From contig NZ_JAFBEP010000008.1 of the NCBI RefSeq assembly GCF_016908775.1, forward strand, positions 1 through 64,000: a stretch of 64,000 nucleotides of DNA, in the 5' to 3' direction. Positions 8,804-17,620 of this stretch are shown here, one piece after another. Both the position numbers and the translations under genes were made by a program. The notes beneath the pieces were generated by a model that saw only the letters and a list, made by a program, of their open reading frames with translations, was not told the DNA's origin and did not search any database. This stretch comes from Defluviitalea raffinosedens (GTDB lineage Bacteria; Bacillota; Clostridia; Lachnospirales; Defluviitaleaceae). Within the stretch, counting starts at the first letter, position 1. Each line of letters starts with the position of its first letter.

Positions 8804-9704
8804 TAACTGTTTTGTCTGATTCAATTTTTTCAAATATTTCTTTTTGAATTCTTATTCCCGTAGGCGTAGCAGCCAATCCTCCCTGTGCAGTTTCTTTCAA
8901 AGAACAGGGTAATGCTCTTCCTACCTTATACATAGCCTCTATCACTTCATCAAATGGAATAATACTTTTTATACCTGCAAGAGCCATGTCTGCAGAAATT
9001 AAGGCATTGGCTACTCCGATGGCATTGCGTTTCATACATGGAGCTTCCACTAAACCTGCAATGGGGTCACAAACCATGCCCAATATATTTTTTATAGCCA
9101 TGGAAGCTGCATGCAACGCCTCTTCGGGAGTGCCTCCTAACATCTCTACGATTGCCGCTGCTGCCATAGCTGCTGCAGAACCTGTTTCTGCCTGGCAACC
9201 CCCTTCAGCTCCTGATACAGTTGCATTTTTTGTAATGATGTATCCAACTGCTCCGGCGGCAAACAATCCATGAATCATTTCCTCTTCTCCAAGCTTAAAG
9301 TCTTCTCCTACTGTTATTATAGCTCCCGGCAATATCCCACTGGCTCCGGCAGTAGGAGCAGCAACAATCAATCCCATAGAAGCATTGACTTCCAGGACTG
9401 CCATGGCACTGGCCACTGCTTTATTTACTTGCTTCCCACAGACAGTCTTTGTCGTCTCATATCTGCTTTTTAGTTTTTTGGCATCCCCACCGATTAATCC
9501 GCTGACAGATTTTATATCCTTGGTCAATCCTTTTTCAATAGCATCTTTCATAGTCTTCAAACTATCTTTCATTGCTTCAATAATCTCATCTCTGGTTTTC
9601 CCTGATAGATACATTTCTCGTTCTATCATAACTTCGGATATTTTTTTACTATTGGCATTACATATTTGAATTAATTCAGTTCCATTGCGAAAATCTTTGC
9701 TCAT
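8796..9704 (-). CDS. sdaAA: L-serine dehydratase, iron-sulfur alpha subunit
   Basis: This 302-residue subunit carries the catalytic region of the [4Fe-4S] enzyme that deaminates L-serine to pyruvate and ammonia. Family segments are APTAGASGILPGA, the cysteine-bearing GAEGGCQAETG and GMVCDPIAGLVEAPC, and a late conserved Cys in LPCSLKETA. The cluster uses conserved cysteines and is oxygen sensitive, which suits an anaerobe. It follows sdaAB by 12 bases, with its ribosome site AGGAGG overlapping the sdaAB stop, so the two are translationally linked. Confidence 0.95.
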   Translation of the reverse strand: MSKDFRNGTELIQICNANSKKISEVMIEREMYLSGKTRDEIIEAMKDSLKTMKDAIEKGLTKDIKSVSGLIGGDAKKLKSRYETTKTVCGKQVNKAVASAMAVLEVNASMGLIVAAPTAGASGILPGAIITVGEDFKLGEEEMIHGLFAAGAVGYIITKNATVSGAEGGCQAETGSAAAMAAAAIVEMLGGTPEEALHAASMAIKNILGMVCDPIAGLVEAPCMKRNAIGVANALISADMALAGIKSIIPFDEVIEAMYKVGRALPCSLKETAQGGLAATPTGIRIQKEIFEKIESDKTVTK

Positions 9705-9716
9705 CCGCTCGTCCTC

Positions 9717-10394
9717 CTACAAAGCTTCTACCATATAAACGCTCATAATTTTATCTTTTAGTCCACAGATTTCATCCACAATCTTTTCAGAAACCACGTG
9801 GTCTGTTTCAATGATCATAAATGCATCTTCGCCTTTATGCTGTCTGAATACATTCATGGATGCAATATTAATATTGTGATGACTCATAATCTTTGTGACT
9901 TCAGCAATCACTCCGGGACGATCTATGTGTCTGATCACTAAAGTAGGATATTCAGCACTAAATTCAACATCCAAACCATTAATCTGAATGATTTTTATAC
10001 TTCCTCCCCCAATGGATGAGCCTACAAGTTCAGAATGTTTCCCATCATTATATTCCAGCACAATTTTCACGGTGTTAGGATGGACATCTCCCAAATCCGT
10101 TTCAATAAATGAATATTCCATTCCCTGCTCTTTTGCAATCTCCATGGATCGGCTGATATTTTCATCATTGGGCTGCAGGCCTAAAACTCCGGCAATTAAT
10201 GCGCGATCCGTACCATGCCCTCTATATGTAGACGCAAAGGAACCATGAAGATAAAAACTTACTTTCTTTATCTTATCTCTGCTGATTTTTCTTGCCACCC
10301 TTCCAATCCTTGCAGCCCCTGCTGTATGTGAACTGGAAGGGCCAATCATTTTAGGGCCAATGATATCAAAAACACTGTATATTTTATTGTTCAT
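9717..10394 (-). CDS. sdaAB: L-serine dehydratase, iron-sulfur beta subunit
   Basis: This 225-residue partner of SdaAA has the N-terminal motif GPKMIGPSSSHTAGA, followed by a C-terminal ACT domain (about 150-225, with TLVIRHIDRPGVIAEVTKIM). ACT domains usually bind amino acids and in this family help serine recognition. Start: ATG at 10394 follows GGAGGA by six bases; an ORF extension to 10448 has no ribosome site and no family similarity. It is first in a two-gene operon. Confidence 0.95.
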   Translation of the reverse strand: MNNKIYSVFDIIGPKMIGPSSSHTAGAARIGRVARKISRDKIKKVSFYLHGSFASTYRGHGTDRALIAGVLGLQPNDENISRSMEIAKEQGMEYSFIETDLGDVHPNTVKIVLEYNDGKHSELVGSSIGGGSIKIIQINGLDVEFSAEYPTLVIRHIDRPGVIAEVTKIMSHHNINIASMNVFRQHKGEDAFMIIETDHVVSEKIVDEICGLKDKIMSVYMVEAL

Positions 10395-10462
10395 TCTCAA
10401 TCCTCCGACATAAAAAATGATCGCTTGTGTAAATTTATGAAAAACCAATTTCTATTATCTGT

Positions 10463-10492
10463 AGTATAACATTCACATATTCTTTTTCACAA
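10463..10492 (-). promoter_or_regulatory. Promoter of the sdaAB-sdaAA operon
   Basis: On the minus strand TTGTGA (10492-10487), 18 bases, TATACT (10468-10463). This gives a leader of about 60 bases. Confidence 0.45.
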
Positions 10493-10674
10493 GGAGAAAG
10501 CATCTTTACATATCTGAATATCTCTAATTAATCAACAAGTCTTTTTCAGAATATCAACTTTTCCTATAACTTTTAAAAATAAAATGATATTTCTCATATC
10601 TATATATGCTAATAACAGCTGCCTGTCACCAAATAAAATAACATTACTTTTTCCATTTAAATAATCTTTAAAAA

Positions 10675-10730
10675 ACTGCCTGTCATTCATATTTCAGATT
10701 TGCTTTAAAGAAATATAAATGACAGGCAGT
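10675..10730 (-). terminator. Long terminator hairpin of the exported-protein gene
   Basis: ACTGCCTGTCATT (from 10675) pairs with AATGACAGGCAGT (to 10730), extended by ATATTTC/GAAATAT, with TTTTTT following on the minus strand. A second copy of CTGCCTGTCA lies at 10619-10628 in direct orientation. Nothing else was recognised in 10493-10674. Confidence 0.8.
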
Positions 10731-10768
10731 ATCAAATTGTTGCTTTTATCTGGCTGAAATTATCTTTT

Positions 10769-11380
10769 TTAGTTTGAAGTTTTTATTTTACGTCTTGCAA
10801 GTAAAAATCCGCCTATTACAATAATACCACCACCATAGATTGCTAAAGACTTTACTTGTTTTTCCTTTTGCACATCATCTTCATTTACCATTGTCGCTTG
10901 GGTCTCTAAAACGGTTGAGTCAGCTGCATTGGAATCATAGAGTTCAGCCAATTCACCTTCTACCACTTTAACCTGTTCTTTTCCAAATATACTGTAAAGA
11001 TACTGCGCATTTTCCTCAGTGTAAGGAGTAATACCTATTTCAACATACTCTTCTGTAGGAACTGTGTGGCTAACTGTGAAGCCTTTTTCTTCAATATCCT
11101 TCATATAGTCTCCAAAAAGATATTGATCAATTTCCTTTTGCTTATTCAATATATCTTCAGTGATCGCAGGTTCTTCTGCCATATGTGAGACGGCTGCGTC
11201 CGGGGCATCTTCTTCCATGATCTGAATAAATACATCTCCCTCTGCTTCTTCCATTTTTACTGTATCAACAGGCAGAGATTTCTGCATTGGTTCCACACTT
11301 TGGTCGTTTGCAAAAACTGCTCCTGAGAACACTACTGTAAAACTTAATCCTAATATAATATTTTTAATGAATTTACTCAT
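10769..11380 (-). CDS. Exported, C-terminally anchored protein of unknown function
   Basis: The 203-residue protein has a signal peptide (NIILGLSFTVVFSGAVFA, cleavage likely near residue 24), an acidic, Glu/Asp-rich middle with no cysteine, and a C-terminal hydrophobic helix (about 178-196, LAIYGGGIIVIGGFLLA) followed by RRKIKTSN. This is a stalk-like extracellular domain held by one membrane helix. I recognise no catalytic motif or family. A clear GGGAGG precedes the ATG at 11380. It has its own terminator and sits divergently from the T-box leader. Confidence 0.75.
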   Translation of the reverse strand: MSKFIKNIILGLSFTVVFSGAVFANDQSVEPMQKSLPVDTVKMEEAEGDVFIQIMEEDAPDAAVSHMAEEPAITEDILNKQKEIDQYLFGDYMKDIEEKGFTVSHTVPTEEYVEIGITPYTEENAQYLYSIFGKEQVKVVEGELAELYDSNAADSTVLETQATMVNEDDVQKEKQVKSLAIYGGGIIVIGGFLLARRKIKTSN

Positions 11381-11575
11381 TTATAATTCCTCCCGGTTAT
11401 TTTTTATAATCATTACAGAATCGCAAGTATCTCCTCAGGTACCATCAAGAAATACATCAATTCTTATTTCCTGTTTCAATTCATTAGACGCGTTTTTCAG
11501 GATTTTCGTTGCAGATAAGATAGAGAAAAAAATGGAAATTAAATAATTTTTCATATCCTACTTATAAATACCTTA

Positions 11576-11604
11576 TTGACAAAATTTATCCTCTGTGCTA
11601 TGCT
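11576..11604 (+). promoter_or_regulatory. Promoter of the T-box leader
   Basis: TTGACA (11576-11581), 17 bases, TATGCT (11599-11604). It is immediately upstream of stem I of the T-box. No feature was seen in 11381-11575. Confidence 0.7.
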
Positions 11605-11611
11605 ATGAAAA

Positions 11612-11876
11612 ATGTTAAAAGGCTATGAAAAGAAGTAGTAAGTATTGATGAAATTTCAGAGAGAAGATGGATGGTGCGAATCTTCATGTAGTCAATACTG
11701 AAGCAGTCTTGGAGCTTTGAACCGAACGGCTTATGGGCTAAGTAGACTTCAACGGTTTCCCCCGTTACAGGGAGACAGTATGTTAGTACTGGTAGAGTGC
11801 AGAGTTATTCTGAATTTAGGTGGTAACGCGGATTATATATTCGCCCTAAGCATATTTATGCTTAGGGCGTTTTTTA
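11612..11876 (+). promoter_or_regulatory. T-box riboswitch, specifier probably GCA (Ala)
   Basis: The T-box sequence AGGTGGTAACGCGG is at 11818-11831. Stem I base: AAAGGCT (11618-11624) with AGCTTTG (11713-11719). Upper stem: AGTATTGA (from 11640) with TCAATACT (to 11699), enclosing the GAGAGAAG...GGTG region. On the 3' side of the specifier loop GAA is followed by GCA (11703-11705), an alanine codon. The terminator CGCCCTAAGCATA / TATGCTTAGGGCG with a T run is at 11842-11875. Uncharged tRNA would favour the antiterminator and switch on the aminotransferase gene. The codon assignment is inferred from loop position. Confidence 0.9.
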
Positions 11877-11899
11877 ATATAAAAAAAGGTGGGGTAAGT

Positions 11900-13117
11900 A
11901 TGAGGATATTTGAAAAATCAACGAAGCTTAATAATGTATGTTACGATATCAGAGGTCCTGTAATGGACGAAGCAAATAGAATGATTGCAGAGGGGATCAA
12001 CATTCTTAAACTGAATATTGGTAATCCTGCACCCTTTGGATTTCAGGCTCCCAGTATACTACTGGAGAAAATGTCAGAAAACTTAAGCAAAACGGAAGGT
12101 TATTCAGATTCAAAAGGTATTCTTTCTGCAAGAGAAGCTATTGTGAAATACTGCAAAAAGAAAGGGATACCAAATGTTACCGTTGATGATGTCTATACCG
12201 GAAATGGTGTAAGTGAACTGATTACTCTGTCCTTGCAAGGCCTTCTAAATTATGGGGATGAGATCTTGGTCCCTGCGCCGGATTATCCTCTATGGACTGC
12301 TTCTGTTACCCTTGCCGGAGGGAAAGCAGTACATTATATATGTGACGAAAAAGCAAACTGGTATCCTGATATTAAAGATATTAAGAGTAAAATCTCCGAC
12401 AGAACCAAAGGAATTGTAATCATAAATCCAAATAATCCAACTGGTTCTTTATATCCAAAAGAACTTCTGGAGGAAATTGTAGAAATAGCACGCCAAAACG
12501 ATCTAGTCCTGTTTGCAGATGAAATATATGACAGACTGGTTATGGATGGGTTAGAACATGTATCTGTTGCATCCCTGGCTGAGGACCTTTTAACCGTAAC
12601 GTTCAACGGTTTGTCAAAATCTCATCTCATAGCAGGCTATCGATGCGGCTGGATGTGCTTATCCGGAGACAAGTCAAATGCCAAAGGCTACATTGAAGGC
12701 ATTAATTTACTGTCCTCTATGCGCCTCTGCTCCAACGTACCTGCTCAGTCCATTATTGATATTGCCTTGGAACTTGAAGAAGAAACCAAAGAACTTCTAA
12801 GACCTGGCGGAAGAATCTATGAACAAAGGGAATTCATATATAATGCTATCAATAATATACCAGGACTTAGTGCAGTGAAACCTCAAGCAGCTTTTTATAT
12901 ATTCCCTAAGATTGATACAGAAAGACTTCATATTGTGGATGACGAACGTTTCGTTCTTGATTTTCTAAAAGACAAAAAGATTCTACTTACCCATGGAGGA
13001 GGTTTCCACTGGGAAAAACCAGATCATTTCAGAATTGTTTATTTGCCGGAGATCTCTCAACTAAAAATGGCAACCGATGCACTGGCAGATTTTATGTCTT
13101 ATTATACACAGGAATAG
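11900..13117 (+). CDS. PLP-dependent aminotransferase, alanine transaminase-like
   Basis: The 405-residue fold-type I enzyme contains the substrate segment GNPAPFGF, the PLP-binding NPNNPTGSLYP and DEIYDRL, and the Schiff-base lysine in NGLSKSHLIAGYRCGW. It most resembles the AlaT/AspC-like group that moves amino groups between alanine or aspartate and 2-oxoglutarate. The upstream T-box with an apparent Ala specifier supports alanine synthesis, though substrate is inferred. Start: ATG at 11900 after AGGTGGGG. The frame can be read back to 11717, but that part is riboswitch RNA. Confidence 0.88.
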   Translation: MRIFEKSTKLNNVCYDIRGPVMDEANRMIAEGINILKLNIGNPAPFGFQAPSILLEKMSENLSKTEGYSDSKGILSAREAIVKYCKKKGIPNVTVDDVYTGNGVSELITLSLQGLLNYGDEILVPAPDYPLWTASVTLAGGKAVHYICDEKANWYPDIKDIKSKISDRTKGIVIINPNNPTGSLYPKELLEEIVEIARQNDLVLFADEIYDRLVMDGLEHVSVASLAEDLLTVTFNGLSKSHLIAGYRCGWMCLSGDKSNAKGYIEGINLLSSMRLCSNVPAQSIIDIALELEEETKELLRPGGRIYEQREFIYNAINNIPGLSAVKPQAAFYIFPKIDTERLHIVDDERFVLDFLKDKKILLTHGGGFHWEKPDHFRIVYLPEISQLKMATDALADFMSYYTQE

Positions 13118-13209
13118 TTTATAAAAAGTATTTAAGCATGTATTCTTGGAATAATCCTATCTATAAAGAAGTTCACTCTAAAAAGATGAAGGTTAATAGT
13201 CAGATCAGC

Positions 13210-13245
13210 AAAAAGGCAAGGCGTTTTTTCGCCTTGCCTTTTTGA
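13210..13245. terminator. Bidirectional terminator
   Basis: AAAAAGGCAAGGCG (13210-13223) pairs with CGCCTTGCCTTTTT (13230-13243), giving T runs on both strands. It separates the aminotransferase and YczE-like genes, which converge here. Confidence 0.85.
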
Positions 13246-13301
13246 TCAGTATAAATACGAATTACAAAAGCAATTCATTATAAGAGAACTCTCTTAAAAT
13301 A

Positions 13302-13961
13302 TTATTGGTTCTTGCTATACAAACTCATAAAATATTTTCTTGTGGCATTTAGGGTTTCATGTTTCACTGAAGTTGCATCAAACTTCATGATGACAAAAAC
13401 AGTCTGTATACAAAACCCGATTCCAAAAGCCGCAAGTACTGTTCCGAGTCCTACAGGCCCTCCTAATAACCAACCTATCAAAACAACAGTCCCTTCCAGA
13501 AAGCCGCGGCATAAACCTACCGGAAGCCCAGTTTTTCGCTGCAAAGCAACCATAAGACTATCTCTGGGTCCTGCTCCAAATCCTGAAGCGATGTAGAAAT
13601 AAGAACCAAAAGAAATAATAAAAAGACCTGTGATTATCATAATGATCCCCATAATCAATCCGTTTACTTCAGGAATAAAGGAAAGCATTAATAACAAATC
13701 CATAAAAACGCCAATCAATATCATATTTAGTATGGTACCTAATCCAATTTTTTCTCCCATCCATACTGCACACAAGCAAATGATAAGGCCCACAAGAATA
13801 GAAACAGTGCCAATCGTTAAACCTATGGTTTTTCCCAATCCATAATGAAAAACTTCCCATGGAGCAAATCCCAGATTCGCTTTCATAGAAACTACAATTC
13901 CTAAAGCATATAAAAAAAGGCCTAACAGCAATTTCATCAATCTTTTCAAATAATGAGGCAC
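13302..13961 (-). CDS. YczE/YitT-like integral membrane protein
   Basis: The 219-residue protein has about five to six membrane helices and the family-typical pieces GIVVSMKANLGFAPWEVFHYGL and GFGAGPRDSLMVAL (COG2364). Its biochemical role is not established, and these proteins are sometimes called transporters without proof. The start is GTG at 13961, seven bases after GGGGGG. It is the downstream neighbour of the small CPGC redox gene on the same strand, 76 bases away, and may share its transcript. Confidence 0.8.
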   Translation of the reverse strand: MPHYLKRLMKLLLGLFLYALGIVVSMKANLGFAPWEVFHYGLGKTIGLTIGTVSILVGLIICLCAVWMGEKIGLGTILNMILIGVFMDLLLMLSFIPEVNGLIMGIIMIITGLFIISFGSYFYIASGFGAGPRDSLMVALQRKTGLPVGLCRGFLEGTVVLIGWLLGGPVGLGTVLAAFGIGFCIQTVFVIMKFDATSVKHETLNATRKYFMSLYSKNQ

Positions 13962-14037
13962 ATTTTATCCCCCCTAATTCTGCAAACCCTTGATATCCAA
14001 ATCACCCATTCAAGTTTAATGATATTTTCGTATTTTG

Positions 14038-14355
14038 TCAGCAATTGCCCTTTCCATCAATTGAGCATGCAATTACTCCTGATTCTGCATCAGAGCTCTT
14101 TATATCAAGATACTCCTCTATTTCAAAAGTTTTCGTCCCATCTTCCAAAATAAAAAATGGAATACCGATCTTTCCCTTTTCTTTAATTGGAATAAATATT
14201 TCTTCATGATCTCTGTAAGCTAAGAATTCTTTTAATAATGCCGTATTTTTTGTGATGTTTCTGTAGTCTAATTCTATATTTGGATATTTTTCCAGCTGAG
14301 CTTTGGCTCTTACACAGCCCGGACAAATCTCAGCACCATACATAATAAGTTTCAT
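14038..14355 (-). CDS. Glutaredoxin-like CPGC redox protein
   Basis: The 105-residue thioredoxin-fold protein has the active site C11-P-G-C14 near the N-terminus and the cis-proline segment GIPFFILEDG near 75. The C-terminal tail contains two further cysteines (GVIACSIDGKGNC). It should exchange dithiols and disulfides. The CPGC site differs from classical CPYC glutaredoxin. Start: ATG at 14355 after an AGGGG element; upstream in-frame sequence lacks a ribosome site. It is divergent from ahpC, consistent with a shared redox theme. Confidence 0.8.
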   Translation of the reverse strand: MKLIMYGAEICPGCVRAKAQLEKYPNIELDYRNITKNTALLKEFLAYRDHEEIFIPIKEKGKIGIPFFILEDGTKTFEIEEYLDIKSSDAESGVIACSIDGKGNC

Positions 14356-14486
14356 AATTTTTCCCCTTCCTTCTTGTATTCTTTCGTTGAAATAAGCACA
14401 ACACATTAAGTGCTTTTTACATTATACCATATTTCTCACAAACTTTTGGGGATAAAAATTTTTATAAAAAATTTACTATATATTTC

Positions 14487-14514
14487 TTGACAAATAAAAT
14501 TTTCCATATATAAT
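14487..14514 (+). promoter_or_regulatory. Promoter of ahpC-ahpF
   Basis: TTGACA (14487-14492), 16 bases, TATAAT (14509-14514). The -10 box overlaps the left end of the palindrome at 14512-14552, so a bound protein would block RNA polymerase. Confidence 0.75.
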
Positions 14515-14552
14515 TATAACTAAGTAATAATTATTATTACTTAGTTATAATT
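14512..14552. promoter_or_regulatory. 41-bp perfect palindrome, PerR-type operator of ahpCF
   Basis: Twenty bases on each side of the central T at 14532 are exact complements. The inner 15-mer (14525-14539, TAATAATTATTATTA) matches the Bacillus PerR box TTATAATnATTATAA at 12 of 14 defined positions. It covers the -10 box and transcription start. Peroxide-responsive Fur-family control is the likely reading, but no regulator gene is in the window. Confidence 0.7.
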
Positions 14553-14609
14553 CAACTTACATATTCAATTCATAATAATTTAAAATAAATTTTTAGGAGG
14601 TAATGTATT

Positions 14610-15173
14610 ATGTCATTAATTGGAACTGAAGTAAAACCATTTAAAGCTCAAGCTTATCACAATGGAAAATTCATCGAAGTAACTGAAGCAGATTTTAAAG
14701 GAAAATGGAGTGTAGTTTTCTTCTACCCCGCTGACTTTACATTTGTATGTCCGACAGAATTAGAAGACTTGCAAAACAATTATGAAACCTTAAAATCTCT
14801 AGGCGTTGAAGTTTACGCTGTATCAACAGACACTCATTATACTCATAAAGCATGGCATGACAGTTCAGAAACTATTAAGAAAATTACTTATGTGATGATC
14901 GGCGATCCTTCCCATACTCTATCCAGAAACTTTGATGTTCTCATCGAAGCAGATGGGCTTGCAGATCGCGGAACTTTCATCATTGACCCAGATGGGGTTA
15001 TTCAGGCAGTAGAAATTAATGCTGGTAATATAGGCCGTGATGCTAATGTTCTTATTAATAAAATCAAAGCTGCTCAATACGTAAGAAATAATCCAGATGA
15101 AGTTTGCCCTGCTAAATGGAAAGAAGGAGCTGCAACACTTAAACCAAGTCTTGATTTAGTAGGAAAAATCTAA
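14610..15173 (+). CDS. ahpC: Alkyl hydroperoxide reductase, peroxiredoxin subunit
   Basis: The 187-residue typical 2-Cys peroxiredoxin has the peroxidatic Cys47 in [10 protein letters not shown] and the resolving Cys166 in EVCPAKW, and has the usual family length. It reduces hydrogen peroxide, organic peroxides and possibly peroxynitrite in the cytoplasm and is recycled by AhpF, encoded 15 bases downstream. It has a strong AGGAGG. Expression is probably controlled by the palindrome over its promoter. Confidence 0.97.
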   Translation: MSLIGTEVKPFKAQAYHNGKFIEVTEADFKGKWSVVFFYPADFTFVCPTELEDLQNNYETLKSLGVEVYAVSTDTHYTHKAWHDSSETIKKITYVMIGDPSHTLSRNFDVLIEADGLADRGTFIIDPDGVIQAVEINAGNIGRDANVLINKIKAAQYVRNNPDEVCPAKWKEGAATLKPSLDLVGKI

Positions 15174-15188
15174 AAAAAGAGGCGGATT

Positions 15189-16718
15189 ATGATATTAGAT
15201 TCAGATATAAAAGCACAATTAACTCAATATCTTCAATTAATGGAAAATGATATACTGATTAAAGTCAGTGCAGGGCCTGACGATGTATCCAAAGACATGT
15301 TAGCCCTTATAAACGAAATTTCTCACATCTCTCCCAAAATTAAAGTTGAGGAAGCTAAGCTGGGACGAACTCCCAGCTTTAGCGTCAACCGCATTGGAGA
15401 AGATACAGGGATCATCTTTGCAGGAATCCCTTTAGGGCATGAATTCACTTCTTTAGTATTAGCACTGCTGCAGGTCAGTGGAAGACCTCCAAAAGTGGAT
15501 GAAAATTTAATCGATCAGATTAAAAATATTAAAGGGGAATACCACTTTGAAACCTATATCAGTTTAAGCTGCCACAATTGTCCTGATGTTGTTCAGTCTC
15601 TTAATTTGATGAGTCTTTTAAATCCAAACATTACACACACCATGATTGATGGATCTGTGTTTAAAGAAGAAGTTGAAAGCAAAGACATTATGGCAGTTCC
15701 ATCAGTTTTCCTAAATGGTGAGTTCTTCGGCGGCGGCCGAATGAGCCTGGAAACTATTTTGTCTAAGCTGGGTACTGAAGTAAATACTGCCAAATTAAAC
15801 AATAAAGAGCCTTTCGATATGCTCATTATCGGAGGTGGCCCAGCTGGCGCCAGTGCAGCCATATACGGAGCCCGTAAAGGCATTCGTACAGGTATTGTTG
15901 CTGAGCGATTCGGTGGTCAGGTACAGGACACAATGGGTATTGAAAACTTTATAAGTGTAAAATACACAGAAGGTCCAAAACTGGCTGCAAGCCTCGAAGA
16001 ACACGTTAAAAGCTACAATATCGATATTATAAATGGGCAAAAAGCTGTTGCTTTAAAAAAGAAAGAATTCGTAGAAGTTGAACTGGAAAGCGGCGCTGTT
16101 TTAAGAAGCAAAACTGTAATTCTTTCTACAGGGGCTCGTTGGAGAAATGTCGGAGTACCTGGAGAAATGGAATTCAAGAACAAAGGTGTAGCCTACTGCC
16201 CCCACTGTGATGGTCCTTTATACAAAGGAAAAAATGTTGCCGTAATTGGCGGGGGAAACTCAGGGATCGAAGCTGCAATTGATCTTGCAGGTATTGTAAA
16301 CCATGTAACTGTTCTTGAATTCATGCCCACTCTAAAAGCCGATGCCGTTTTACAGGAATCTCTTTTCAACCTTCCTAATGTCACTATCCTTACAAACGTT
16401 CAAACAAAAGAAATCACCGGAACCAATAGAGTTGATGGTATTACTTATGTTGAACGGGACACAGGCATAGAAAAGCATCTCGATCTTCAGGGTGTTTTTG
16501 TTCAAATAGGTCTTGTACCTAATACAGATTGGCTCAGAGATATCGTTGAATGCAATAATTTTGGCGAAATTATCGTTGACGCCCACGGGGCCACAAACAT
16601 CCCTGGAGTATTTGCTGCAGGAGACTGTACGAATACCTCCTATAAGCAAATTATAATTGCAATGGGCTCAGGTGCCACTGCTGCCCTGGGAGCCTTTGAC
16701 TACTTAATACGAAATTGA
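15189..16718 (+). CDS. ahpF: Alkyl hydroperoxide reductase, flavoprotein subunit
   Basis: The 509-residue protein has the full AhpF layout: an N-terminal pair of thioredoxin folds with redox site C128-H-N-C131, then a thioredoxin-reductase-like part with FAD-binding [10 protein letters not shown] near 215, NAD-binding GGGNSG near 354, redox site C337-P-H-C340, and the late FAD segment GVFAAGDCT. It passes electrons from NADH through FAD and two disulfides to AhpC. It is in one operon with ahpC and is followed by a terminator. Confidence 0.97.
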   Translation: MILDSDIKAQLTQYLQLMENDILIKVSAGPDDVSKDMLALINEISHISPKIKVEEAKLGRTPSFSVNRIGEDTGIIFAGIPLGHEFTSLVLALLQVSGRPPKVDENLIDQIKNIKGEYHFETYISLSCHNCPDVVQSLNLMSLLNPNITHTMIDGSVFKEEVESKDIMAVPSVFLNGEFFGGGRMSLETILSKLGTEVNTAKLNNKEPFDMLIIGGGPAGASAAIYGARKGIRTGIVAERFGGQVQDTMGIENFISVKYTEGPKLAASLEEHVKSYNIDIINGQKAVALKKKEFVEVELESGAVLRSKTVILSTGARWRNVGVPGEMEFKNKGVAYCPHCDGPLYKGKNVAVIGGGNSGIEAAIDLAGIVNHVTVLEFMPTLKADAVLQESLFNLPNVTILTNVQTKEITGTNRVDGITYVERDTGIEKHLDLQGVFVQIGLVPNTDWLRDIVECNNFGEIIVDAHGATNIPGVFAAGDCTNTSYKQIIIAMGSGATAALGAFDYLIRN

Positions 16719-16728
16719 TTTCTATAAA

Positions 16729-16772
16729 AGAGAATTGCTATACTGCTTTCAGCAGGATGCAATTCTTTTTTT
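16729..16772 (+). terminator. Terminator of ahpCF
   Basis: AGAATTGC pairs with GCAATTCT, with an inner CTGCTTTCAGCAG hairpin, followed by seven Ts. It lies 12 bases after the ahpF stop. Confidence 0.8.
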
Positions 16773-16923
16773 ATTGATCAAATTTATAAAAATTTCTCAT
16801 AAAATCTTGACACAGGAGAATATAATGGATTATAATTCAAGTAAATATATGAACATATATTCATATGTTTGTTGGGATACTGCTTCTGCTCTTCCAAAAT
16901 CTTGTAACCAAGGAGGTATTTTT

Positions 16924-17520
16924 ATGAATATGCTTCAGATCTTCGCCATAATAATACTTCTCATTTTTTATGGAGTAAGTATGATTAAGTTGATTGCACA
17001 AAGGCGAAAAGGAATCCAAACAATTCAACTGGGTATTGGCAGTAAAGACAAAAAAACATTATTGGTTGAGAAGTTGTTAAAATTTGCTTTTATTTTGATT
17101 GCACTCATAGAATTGGCAAGTATTCTGCTCAATACCAACAGCTTTTTTCCGGGAAACATAAGAATAGTAGGTCTAGCCCTGACGTTTACTGGAACTTTAG
17201 TATTTATTATAGCCATGCTAACAATGAGGGACAGCTGGAGAGCCGGAATACCTGCTGGAGACAAAACTGAGATAGTAACATCGGGAATCTATAGCATTAG
17301 CAGAAATCCTGCATTTTTCGGATTTGACCTCACATACATAGGTTTTTATTTGGCCTTTGACAATCTCCTGCTTCTAGTGGCTACCCTATTCGTTATAACT
17401 ATAATACATCTGCAGATATTGGAAGAAGAAAAGTTTCTCACTTACAGATTCGGTGAAAAATATTTAGAATATAAAAAGCGTGTTGGAAGATACTTGAAAT
17501 TGTCTCCATTTCGTTTATGA
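16924..17520 (+). CDS. Isoprenylcysteine carboxyl methyltransferase-like membrane enzyme
   Basis: The 198-residue protein has about four to five membrane helices. The C-terminal part matches the ICMT/PEMT-type phospholipid or isoprenylcysteine methyltransferase fold: GIYSISRNPAFFGFDL, then EEEKFLTYRFGEKYLEYKKRVGRY. It would transfer a methyl group from S-adenosylmethionine to a lipid-linked substrate at the membrane; the bacterial substrate is unknown. Start: ATG at 16924 after AAGGAGG. Upstream open sequence contains the ahpF terminator and is not part of the gene. Confidence 0.82.
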   Translation: MNMLQIFAIIILLIFYGVSMIKLIAQRRKGIQTIQLGIGSKDKKTLLVEKLLKFAFILIALIELASILLNTNSFFPGNIRIVGLALTFTGTLVFIIAMLTMRDSWRAGIPAGDKTEIVTSGIYSISRNPAFFGFDLTYIGFYLAFDNLLLLVATLFVITIIHLQILEEEKFLTYRFGEKYLEYKKRVGRYLKLSPFRL

Positions 17521-17567
17521 AAAGAGTACTGCATACATATATATAGCGCTCCCACTCAGAACAGCAA

Positions 17568-17603
17568 AAGTCTTGAATTATTACTCAATAATCCAAGACT
17601 TTG
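17568..17603. terminator. Bidirectional terminator
   Basis: AAAGTCTTG (17568-17576) pairs with CAAGACTTT (17595-17603), with inner ATTATT/ATAAT pairing. It separates convergent methyltransferase and siderophore-importer genes. Confidence 0.75.
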
Positions 17604-17620
17604 CTTAAATGATTATTTTA

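Noticed and set aside
11717-11899. In-frame extension of the aminotransferase gene
   Set aside because: It lies in the T-box, including the antiterminator and terminator; the ATG at 11900 has a good ribosome site.
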